Shown here one piece after another: positions 7,632 to 12,806 of a stretch of 12,806 nt of DNA. Source of the DNA: Acidobacteria bacterium 37-71-11 (lineage in GTDB: Bacteria; Acidobacteriota; Thermoanaerobaculia; Thermoanaerobaculales; Thermoanaerobaculaceae). A model generated the notes under the pieces. That model had not been told where the DNA came from. It did not search any database and was given only the letters and a program-made list of their open reading frames with translations. The position numbers were made by a program, and so were the translations under genes. Numbering within the stretch: the stretch's first letter is position 1; every line of letters begins with the position of its first letter. The DNA lies in the NCBI GenBank assembly GCA_002279285.1, contig NCBR01000041.1, positions 1 through 12,806 of the forward strand, written 5' to 3'.

Positions 7632-9119
7632 TCACGTCTTTGCGCTCCCGGCCAGGAGGCGGTTCAGCGGGTCGCGGGTCTCGCCCACCGATGTGACGCG
7701 GATCGCAGCCTCTTCGCCGACGGGGCATTTGTTCTCGCAAATGCCGCACCCGACGCAGCGGGCGGCGTCCACCCGCGGGCGCTGCAACTTGCGCGCGGTG
7801 CCGTCGCGGGCCGTCTCGACGGCCTCCTCGAACCAGATCGCCTTGGGGTCGGTCGGGCACATCTCCTCGCACACGATGCACGGGGTCTGCATCGCCCACG
7901 GCAGGCAGCGCCCGCGGTCCACGAACGCGGTGCCGATGCGCACCGGCGGTTTGCCGTCGTAGCCGGTCTTGCGCGCCGGCGTCAAGCGTGTGATCGCCGC
8001 CGTCGGGCAGACCTCGCCGCAGCGGGTGCAGGCGAACTCGCACCACCCCCGGCGAGGCACGACCACGGGTGTCCAGAACCCTTCCACCCCGGCCTCGGCG
8101 ATCGCAAACTGGATCGCGCCGGTCGGGCACGCCTGCTGGCAGAGGGAGCACTTGACGCAGCGCTCCAGAAAATCGGTCTCGGCGAGCGCGCCGGGCGGAC
8201 GGAGCAGCCGCGCCCGGGCCGCTGTGCGACCGCCGCCGGTCGCGCGCAGCAGCGGTGTGACCGCGAGCGAGGCGAGCACCGTGCCAACCAAGGTGCGGCG
8301 CGAGAGGTCGGGCTGCCGAGGCGGTTCCGGGAGGGGTGGCAGCGCGCTGTAGCTCATCGCCTGCTCGGGGCAGGCGGGGAGGCAGTTCAGGCAGACCATG
8401 CACTCCCCGACCCGGTGGTGTCCGAGCGGCTCGTCGGCGCCCTGGCAGGCGAAGGCGCACAGCGTGCACGAGGTGCACGCTTCGCTGCCGCGATGGATCC
8501 GGAACACCGCGAAGCGCGCGAACACCCCGAGCAGCGCGCCGAGCGGGCAGAAGGCGCGGCAGAACAGGCGCGGGATCCAGCGGCTCGCCAGCACGATCCC
8601 GAGCAGCAGCAGCGCCGCGACCCAGCCGCCCGGCGCCGGCCGCCCGCCAGGGATGGCGGGCCAGAGTCCCGAGGCGAGGCCGCGAGCCGCGAGCGAGAGC
8701 GGGTCGAGGAGGCCGGTCTGCAGCGTCCCGGCGAGCGCGCCGACCAGGAGCGCGGCGAGGATGTAGTACTTGAGGGCGTACCAGCGCCGGTAGCGGTTCA
8801 CGCTCAGACTCTCGCGCCGCGTGCGCCCGGAGAAGAGAAAGCTGGCCAGCTGCTGCAGCGTGCCGAGCGGGCAGAGCCAGCCGCAGAAAACGCGGCCGAG
8901 CACGAGTGTGAGCGCGATCAGCGCCGCCGCCCAGACCAGCGCGCCCGGGATCGTCCCGGCTGCAAGCGCCGTGCCGGTTGCGCTGAGCGGGTCGGCGTGG
9001 TGGAACACGGTGAACGGGAAGGCGCGGGGGTCGCCGGCGGCGAGGCGCGCCAGCAACCAGACGAACAGCAGCAGGAAGAACGCCTGGTAGAGCGCGCGGA
9101 TGCGGATCGTCCACCTCAT
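7632..9119 (-). CDS. NapH-NapG-type fusion: membrane polyferredoxin with six [4Fe-4S] motif sets
   Basis: Predicted electron-transfer protein of 495 aa. The N-terminal half resembles NapH/MauN. It has four membrane segments (about 9-27, 60-77, 118-135, 165-182), the paired CxxxCPLG-type motifs at C79/C83 and C187/C191, and two ferredoxin motifs (C215, C218, C221, C225 and C240, C243, C246, C250). The C-terminal half resembles NapG/MauM. It begins with an Arg-Arg pair and a hydrophobic stretch (SRRTLVGTVLASLAV, from 273), then has four more cysteine sets: C321-C331, C360-C371, C405-C421 and C455-C465, each ending in Cys-Pro. With the N-terminus inside, clusters 1-2 would be cytoplasmic and clusters 3-6 periplasmic. 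In nitrate reductase and methylamine systems these are separate proteins that pass electrons from quinol or across the membrane. No nap or mau genes are nearby. The ATG overlaps the stop of the DUF362 gene (ATGA). Confidence 0.9.
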   Translation of the reverse strand: MRWTIRIRALYQAFFLLLFVWLLARLAAGDPRAFPFTVFHHADPLSATGTALAAGTIPGALVWAAALIALTLVLGRVFCGWLCPLGTLQQLASFLFSGRTRRESLSVNRYRRWYALKYYILAALLVGALAGTLQTGLLDPLSLAARGLASGLWPAIPGGRPAPGGWVAALLLLGIVLASRWIPRLFCRAFCPLGALLGVFARFAVFRIHRGSEACTSCTLCAFACQGADEPLGHHRVGECMVCLNCLPACPEQAMSYSALPPLPEPPRQPDLSRRTLVGTVLASLAVTPLLRATGGGRTAARARLLRPPGALAETDFLERCVKCSLCQQACPTGAIQFAIAEAGVEGFWTPVVVPRRGWCEFACTRCGEVCPTAAITRLTPARKTGYDGKPPVRIGTAFVDRGRCLPWAMQTPCIVCEEMCPTDPKAIWFEEAVETARDGTARKLQRPRVDAARCVGCGICENKCPVGEEAAIRVTSVGETRDPLNRLLAGSAKT

Positions 9120-10081
9120 GCGGTGCCAAGCTCCATGACCAGCGCGAGGTCGGCGCGCCCGAGGCCGCGCCGCTCCGCCTGGGCGATGAAGCCGAGCGTG
9201 TCCGGCCGGTGCCCGAGCAGCGCCGCACCCCAGGCGTCGGCGAGTACCGGGTCGGTGGCCGCGAGCACCGCCCCGACCGTCCGCACGTCGGCGAGGGAGC
9301 CGCCGACCGGCCCGTTGGCGGTGAGGACGCGGGTGGCGTCCACCACGGTCAGCGTCGGGTGGAAGGTGGCCCCCAACTCGGCCACGGCCATGTCGATGTC
9401 CTGGTGCAGGCGGTTGCGCCCCTGGCCGAGGACGCCGAACCAGTTCTTCATCCCGATGGTGACGCGCGACAGGGAGTGATGCTTGACCACCGGCACGTTG
9501 ATCACGCGGTCGGCCCGCAGCAGCTCCTCGACGACCTCGAGCCCTTCAGCGAGGCCGGAAAGTCCGGCCGGCACCAGGCGCAACCGCCGCGCGTCGAGCA
9601 CCTCGGCTCCGGCAGCGCCGGCCGCGGCCAGGATGCCGGAACTCGCGAAGCAGCGGCGCGGATCGTTGCAGGAGATGTCGGCCACCACGACGCGCCGGGC
9701 GCCCGCGGCGCGGCAGAGGCGCACCAGTTCGGCGACGACGTTCGGGTCGGTATCCGCCGCCTGCTCGGGGATGCGGTCCCACCCGACGTTGGGCTTGATG
9801 AGCACGCTCTCGCCGGAACGGACGAAGCGGTCCATCCCACCGAGCGCGGCGACCGCGCGGCGGACGTTGGTGGCCGGGTCGCCGCCGCGGGCCGCCGCCG
9901 CCGGCCCCTGACCGCCGGGAGGCGTGCGCCAGTCGGGGATGGCGACCGGCGCCGCCGTCACCGTGCGGCGGTCGTGGAACGCGACGACGCCCGCGCCCAC
10001 CGCGGCAGCGGCGGCCACCGTCGAGGAGAGGCGCAGCAGCGCCTCGCGCCGCGTGATCGTCGGCTCAACGCGCCGGCTCAC
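9116..10081 (-). CDS. DUF362 domain protein with twin-arginine (Tat) signal
   Basis: Protein of 321 aa. I chose the GTG at 10081 because it overlaps the upstream stop codon as GTGA, has AGAGG about 6 nt upstream, and places TRREALLRL (10-18) and an Ala/Val-rich core (21-34) at the N-terminus as a Tat signal. A longer start near 10180 would only add Arg/Pro-rich sequence inside the previous gene. Residues about 70-315 match DUF362: IKPNVGW (95-101), a Rossmann-like strand VVVADISC (131-138), and the hallmark VKHHSLSRVTIGMKNWFGVL near 199-218. DUF362 proteins often carry an extra ferredoxin domain; this one has none, and only three cysteines (C123, C138, C144). Tat export suggests that it folds, perhaps with a cofactor, in the cytoplasm before transport. 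Its function is unknown. The neighbouring polyferredoxin could supply electrons. Confidence 0.85.
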   Translation of the reverse strand: MSRRVEPTITRREALLRLSSTVAAAAAVGAGVVAFHDRRTVTAAPVAIPDWRTPPGGQGPAAAARGGDPATNVRRAVAALGGMDRFVRSGESVLIKPNVGWDRIPEQAADTDPNVVAELVRLCRAAGARRVVVADISCNDPRRCFASSGILAAAGAAGAEVLDARRLRLVPAGLSGLAEGLEVVEELLRADRVINVPVVKHHSLSRVTIGMKNWFGVLGQGRNRLHQDIDMAVAELGATFHPTLTVVDATRVLTANGPVGGSLADVRTVGAVLAATDPVLADAWGAALLGHRPDTLGFIAQAERRGLGRADLALVMELGTA

Positions 10082-10632
10082 GGTTGCCTCTGCCAGGCGG
10101 CGGCAAGGCCGGCCAGGGCCTTGCCCTCGCCCGGCCCGGCCGAGAGCGCGGTCAGCTTGAGGTAGTCGCGGCCGCGGCACGCGACCAGCGTCGAGGGATC
10201 GGCGAACGCATCCGTAACGCCGGCAACCGGCGCGGCCCCCATCGGCCGCTCGGAGGTCATCTGCTCGCGCGCGCCGGCAGGCGCGGCGAAGCGGTAGACC
10301 TCGGCGGTCACGTCGAGCGCGTCGGCCGTCGTGGAGGGAAAGGTGTAGGTCGCCACCACGCAGCGCTCGAAGCCGCGCGCGAGGTACGACTCGGCGGCGC
10401 CGTCGATGTACTCGTAGAGCGAGTCGCGGTTGTACGACGAGGGCTCGGAACGCGCGGCGGCGCCGGCGGCGGCCGGTGCGGGGAGCGACGGCCCTCCGGC
10501 CGCGCGCAACGCCGCCAGCACCGCCGCCGGGTCGTCACGCGTGGTGCGGCCGCGCACGACGAGCCACCCCGCGATGGCGAGCAACGGCAGCAACAGGAGC
10601 GCGTGCCAGACGCGTGGGCGTACCATCGCCAT
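10078..10632 (-). CDS. Small membrane-anchored protein of unknown function, DUF6599-like
   Basis: First gene of the operon, 184 aa from the ATG at 10632. A second in-frame ATG at 10626 has a better spacing from the GGGG at about 10636-10639, so the start could be six bases later. The frame is open up to about 10938, but this part lies over the promoter region and the divergent permease gene and looks non-coding. Residues about 9-27 form an N-terminal membrane anchor or signal (ALLLLPLLAIAGWLVV). A low-complexity Ala/Pro linker follows (48-62). The conserved core is SLYEYIDGAAESYLARGFE (71-89), then a beta-rich part with VTAEVYRF (108-115) and C152 before RGRDYLKL. The YxYIDGAAExYLxxGF pattern is what I remember of the DUF6599 family; that family call is from memory. 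The protein should sit in the periplasm. Its stop overlaps the DUF362 start. Confidence 0.75.
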   Translation of the reverse strand: MAMVRPRVWHALLLLPLLAIAGWLVVRGRTTRDDPAAVLAALRAAGGPSLPAPAAAGAAARSEPSSYNRDSLYEYIDGAAESYLARGFERCVVATYTFPSTTADALDVTAEVYRFAAPAGAREQMTSERPMGAAPVAGVTDAFADPSTLVACRGRDYLKLTALSAGPGEGKALAGLAAAWQRQP

Positions 10633-10646
10633 CGACCCCGGCGCAT

Positions 10647-10676
10647 ACGCTAGGACTCCCCGGGTCTTCCGGTCAA
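10647..10676 (-). promoter_or_regulatory. Candidate promoter of the four-gene minus-strand operon
   Basis: Read on the minus strand, TTGACC (10676-10671) is followed after 18 nt by TAGCGT (10652-10647). The -35 is a 5/6 match and the -10 is a 3/6 match to the usual vegetative-sigma consensus. The expected transcription start lies about 7 nt further, near 10640, giving a short leader of about 8-14 nt to the ATGs at 10632/10626. It faces away from the permease promoter. Confidence 0.4.
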
Positions 10677-10720
10677 GCGGGACCGACCGCACGGTTCGCG
10701 TTCCCTGACGCCGTTGGCCA

Positions 10721-10750
10721 TTGACGGCGCGCGGCGCGGGCCGATACGAT
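10721..10750 (+). promoter_or_regulatory. Candidate promoter of the amino acid permease gene
   Basis: TTGACG (10721-10726, 5/6 match) is followed after 18 nt by TACGAT (10745-10750, 4/6 match, with the key T, A and last T present). A start near 10757 leaves a leader of about 50 nt to the GTG at 10808. The position also argues against the longer reading frame that would begin at the TTG at 10721, because that codon is part of the -35 box. Confidence 0.5.
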
Positions 10751-10796
10751 GCGACAACTTCGCAGCAGCCGGCAGGCAGCACGTGCGGGCGCATCC

Positions 10797-10807
10797 GGGG
10801 GGGGCGA
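10797..10807 (+). promoter_or_regulatory. G-rich ribosome binding site that selects the permease GTG start
   Basis: An eight-G run (10797-10804) followed by CGAG ends at the GTG at 10808. Pairing of GGGG near 10797-10801 with the anti-Shine-Dalgarno CCTCC would give a normal 6-8 nt spacing. The residues after the GTG begin the permease's short cytoplasmic N-terminus. Confidence 0.4.
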
Positions 10808-12358
10808 GTGAAAGACAGCGTCGGGTCGTCGCAGGCGAACTCGTCGGGTTTCGTCCGTGGCCTGGGCCTGTGGGACGCCACGATGGTGGTGGCGGGTTCG
10901 ATGATCGGCTCCGGCGTGTTCATCGTCTCGGCCGACATCGCCCGCCAGGTCGGCTCGGCCGGGTGGTTGCTGGTCGTCTGGATCGCGAGCGGCCTGCTGA
11001 CGGTGGCGGCGGCGCTCGCCTACGGCGAGCTGGCGGCGATGATGCCGGAAGCCGGCGGCCAGTACGTGTTCCTGCGCGAAGCGTACTCGCCGTTCTGGGG
11101 GTTCCTCTACGGCTGGGCGCTGTTCCTGGTGATCCAGACCGGGACGATCGCCGCGGTGGCGGTGGCGTTCTCGCGCTTCCTCGGCGTGCTCGTGCCGGCG
11201 ATCTCGCCGGCGAACTGGATCGTCCCGCCGATCGACCTCTCGGCGAGCTACGCGGTGAGCCTCTCCACCCAGCAGTTCGTCGGCATCCTCATGCTCGTGG
11301 TCCTCACCTGGATTAACACCCGCGGCCTGGCGCTCGCGAGGTGGATCCAGAACGTCTTCACCTCGACCAAGACCCTGGCGGTGTTCGGTCTCATCGTGGT
11401 CGGCCTGATCGCCGGCGCCAACTCCGGCGCGATCCGCGCCAACTTCGCGGCAGCGTGGGTGCCGCACGGCGTGGCCGCGATCACGCCGGACCTCGGCTTC
11501 GTGCCGTCGGTGACCGCCGCGTCGGGCCTCTTCGGCCTCGTCGTGGCGTTCTGCGTCGCGCAGGTGGGCTCGCTGTTCTCCTCCGACGCCTGGAACAACA
11601 TCACCTTCGCCGCCGGCGAGGTGAGGGACCCGCGCCGCACGCTGGCGATCGCGATGGCGGCGGGCACCGGCCTCGTGGTCACGCTCTACGTGCTCGCCAA
11701 CGTGGCGTACGTCGTGACGCTGCCGATCGCGGCGATCCAGCACGCGCCCGACGACCGCGTTGCGACCGCGGCGCTGCAGACGATCTTCGGCGGCGCGGGG
11801 GCATCGATCATGGCGGTCGCGATCGTGATCTCGACGTTCGGCTGCAACAACGGCCTGATCCTGGCCGGCGCCAGGGTGTACTGGGCGATGGCCAAAGACG
11901 GCCTGTTCTTCCGGGCGACCGGGCGGCTGAACCGGCACCACGTGCCGGCCGTCGGCCTGGTGTTGCAGTGCGTGTGGGCGTCGCTGCTCGTGCTGCCGCG
12001 CACGCGGCTGCGCGACGTGGGCGGCCAACTCGTCCGCGATGCCGCCGGCGCGCCGCAGTACGGCAACGTCTACTCGAACCTGCTCGACTACGTCGTGTTC
12101 GCGGTCCTGCTCTTCTACATCCTCACCATCGCGGCGGTGTTCGTCCTGCGGCGCACGCGCCCCGACGCCCCCCGTCCGTACCGCGCGTTCGGCTATCCGG
12201 TGGTGCCGGCACTCTACATCGCGGCCGCCGCCGTGATCTCCGCCGTGCTGATCGTCTACAAGACGCAGACGACCTGGCCCGGGCTCGCCATCGTGCTCAC
12301 CGGCATCCCCGTGTACTTCGCGTGGTGCGCATCCGGGCGCAGGCGGGCCTCCGGCTGA
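10808..12358 (+). CDS. Amino acid permease, APC superfamily
   Basis: Predicted inner-membrane amino acid transporter of 516 aa. The first membrane segment has the APC signature GSMIGSGVF (30-38), where the helix unwinds to bind the amino and carboxyl groups of the substrate. YGELAAMMPEAGGQYVFLREA (72-92) and the SDAWNNITFAAGEVRDP region (259-275) are typical of the LAT-like branch, as is GARVYWAMAKDGLFF (354-368). I count about twelve hydrophobic segments. Residues about 398-424 (VRDAAGAPQYGN) form an unusually long polar insertion between two late membrane segments. The C-terminus is short and basic. The substrate cannot be read from the sequence. The start GTG is set by the G-rich ribosome site and the upstream promoter. 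It is divergent from the redox operon, and nothing in the sequence ties it to that operon except the shared 175-nt control region. The 83-bp repeat begins 25 nt after its stop. Confidence 0.92.
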   Translation: MKDSVGSSQANSSGFVRGLGLWDATMVVAGSMIGSGVFIVSADIARQVGSAGWLLVVWIASGLLTVAAALAYGELAAMMPEAGGQYVFLREAYSPFWGFLYGWALFLVIQTGTIAAVAVAFSRFLGVLVPAISPANWIVPPIDLSASYAVSLSTQQFVGILMLVVLTWINTRGLALARWIQNVFTSTKTLAVFGLIVVGLIAGANSGAIRANFAAAWVPHGVAAITPDLGFVPSVTAASGLFGLVVAFCVAQVGSLFSSDAWNNITFAAGEVRDPRRTLAIAMAAGTGLVVTLYVLANVAYVVTLPIAAIQHAPDDRVATAALQTIFGGAGASIMAVAIVISTFGCNNGLILAGARVYWAMAKDGLFFRATGRLNRHHVPAVGLVLQCVWASLLVLPRTRLRDVGGQLVRDAAGAPQYGNVYSNLLDYVVFAVLLFYILTIAAVFVLRRTRPDAPRPYRAFGYPVVPALYIAAAAVISAVLIVYKTQTTWPGLAIVLTGIPVYFAWCASGRRRASG

Positions 12359-12382
12359 TCTCCCCTGCGCGGCGCGGCCGAT

Positions 12383-12465
12383 TTTTGCCCCGCGGGCTGC
12401 GGCCGTGGTCGCTCGGGCGGCGCATCGAGCGCCGCCCTCCGACCCGCCTGCGCGTGTGACCGAGC
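12383..12465 (-). repeat. Right copy of the 82-83 bp dispersed inverted repeat
   Basis: Inverted copy of 17-98, with one substitution and one single-base indel over 83 bp. The same 9-bp GGGCGGCGC/GCGCCGCCC hairpin is retained. It lies in the 3' region of the permease gene, preceded by a T-run (12382-12386). The CGAGC end (12461-12465) is shared with the left arm of the next inverted repeat, so the two repeats abut and overlap. Confidence 0.85.
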
Positions 12466-12556
12466 AGGGCGTCCCGCGGCGGGGCCCCTCGCTGTTCCCC
12501 GCCTCCGCTGCGCTCCGGCGTGGCCATCGACACCCCACCGCGGGACGCCCGCTCGG
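12460..12556. repeat. Imperfect inverted repeat, 24/25-bp arms with 48-nt spacer
   Basis: The left arm 12460-12484 contains GGGCGTCCCGCGG and the right arm 12533-12556 contains CCGCGGGACGCCC. Extended outward and inward the arms read CCGAGC(A)GGGCGTCCCGCGG(C/T)GGGG, so they differ by one substitution and one extra base. The 48-nt spacer (12485-12532) contains the CTCCGCTGCGCTCCGG type of motif. As RNA this would make a very stable stem-loop, and as single-stranded DNA a cruciform. There is no T-run after the right arm, so it is not a classic intrinsic terminator. Confidence 0.75.
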
Positions 12557-12788
12557 GGCCCGCACGCTCCGGCGAAATCGGCCTACGCCCGCTGGGCGGT
12601 CTTGGCCACCACCCCCCGCCAGGCGGAGATCCTGCTGTTGGCTCTGGGTCCTGTTAGGCTTTTGGTCCTTGAGCAGAACCTCCGACTTGTGGGCGGGGGT
12701 GTCGTCAATCCGCCGGTGCCGCGGGTGGCCATCCGCTCCTGCGCCCGCGGGTCCCGGACGGGCGAGCCGCGCCGGGGTGTCGATGGCC
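12522..12788. repeat. 15-bp inverted repeat pair GGCCATCGACACCCC
   Basis: GGCCATCGACACCCC at 12522-12536 recurs as its exact reverse complement at 12774-12788. Each copy is preceded, in its own direction, by a related motif: GCTGCGCTCCGG at the left copy, GCTTCGCTC at the right copy, on the opposite strand. Each is followed by GC-rich sequence that includes GCGGGACGCCCG or similar. This suggests that a second unit of the same composite repeat begins at the right end of the window and runs past it. Confidence 0.55.
12557..12773. other. Intergenic stretch without a recognisable gene
   Basis: About 217 nt between the two inverted-repeat motifs. Part of it (about 12630-12700) is less GC-rich than the rest and has TTGGCTCTGGGTCC and TTAGGCTTTTGGTCC stretches that resemble one another. 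I see no open frame with protein-like content on either strand, and no tRNA or rRNA signature. It could be the decayed interior of a small non-autonomous mobile element, but that is a guess. Confidence 0.3.
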
Positions 12789-12806
12789 CTGAGCGAAGCG
12801 AAGGGA

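Noticed and set aside
7632..9119. Periplasmic nitrate reductase or methylamine dehydrogenase accessory gene
   Set aside because: The halves resemble NapH/MauN and NapG/MauM, but no nap or mau catalytic gene is present; the neighbours are DUF362 and MEMO-AMMECR1.
7588..9228. Extension of the MEMO-AMMECR1 frame upstream to about 9228
   Set aside because: The extension lies in an alternative frame of the polyferredoxin gene, is low-complexity, and the signal peptide begins at the ATG at 7587.
10721..10807. Permease start at the TTG at 10721
   Set aside because: That codon is part of a good -35 box, the added residues have no permease resemblance, and a G-rich ribosome site precedes the GTG at 10808.
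10673..12565. Open frame of about 630 codons on the minus strand, opposite the permease gene
   Set aside because: It is rich in Arg, His, Asp and Gly without domain character; the opposite strand has a clear 12-TM permease with family motifs.
12640..12672. GTTAGGC near 12654 as a possible integron attC core
   Set aside because: No matching RYYYAAC partner with attC-like spacing was found, and there is no integrase or cassette array.
1..12806. CRISPR array, tRNA, rRNA, prophage or transposase genes
   Set aside because: I saw no regularly spaced direct repeats, no tRNA or rRNA signature, and no recombinase or phage protein in any frame.

Overview
The window is a GC-rich chromosomal segment (by eye about 70% G+C) with six confident protein-coding genes and one small gene of unknown function. 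No RNA genes, phage genes, transposases or CRISPR arrays were seen. The gene mix is an Oar-like TonB-dependent receptor with a carboxypeptidase-regulatory-like domain, a membrane-anchored Ser/Thr kinase with a large C-terminal sensor/TPR part, and a DUF362/ferredoxin/MEMO-AMMECR1 cluster. With the high GC this suggests a diderm environmental bacterium, most like Acidobacteriota (for example the Thermoanaerobaculia/Holophagae side). The taxonomic call is inference; there is no marker gene here.

Layout: 1-286 is non-coding leader and repeat sequence. 287-3232 (+) is the TonB-dependent receptor. 3307-6000 (+) is the Ser/Thr kinase, with a perfect TATAAT box only 9 nt before its ATG. 6055-10632 (-) is a compact four-gene operon, transcribed from right to left: small membrane-anchored protein (DUF6599-like), Tat-exported DUF362 protein, NapH-NapG-type polyferredoxin fusion, and Sec-exported MEMO-AMMECR1 fusion. 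The first two junctions are 4-nt GTGA/ATGA overlaps and the last gap is 44 nt. 10633-10807 is a divergent promoter region with a TTGAC-type -35 and 18-nt spacer in each direction. 10808-12358 (+) is a 12-TM-type amino acid permease of the APC family. 12359-12806 holds no convincing gene and is built of inverted repeats.

The most interesting unit is the minus-strand operon. All four products carry a membrane anchor or export signal. Predicted topology would carry electrons from cytoplasmic [4Fe-4S] clusters, through the membrane, to a periplasmic four-cluster ferredoxin domain, beside a Tat-exported DUF362 protein and a periplasmic MEMO metal site fused to AMMECR1. The usual radical-SAM partner of the AMMECR1/MEMO set is not in the window. 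I propose this as an extracytoplasmic version of that system that uses ferredoxin-delivered electrons; its substrate is unknown.

A second striking point is an 82/83-bp nearly identical repeat in inverted orientation at the two ends of the window (17-98 and 12383-12465), each with a perfect 9-bp hairpin. The right-hand copy leads directly into a second, 24/25-bp-arm inverted repeat. This points to a dispersed, hairpin-forming intergenic repeat family.
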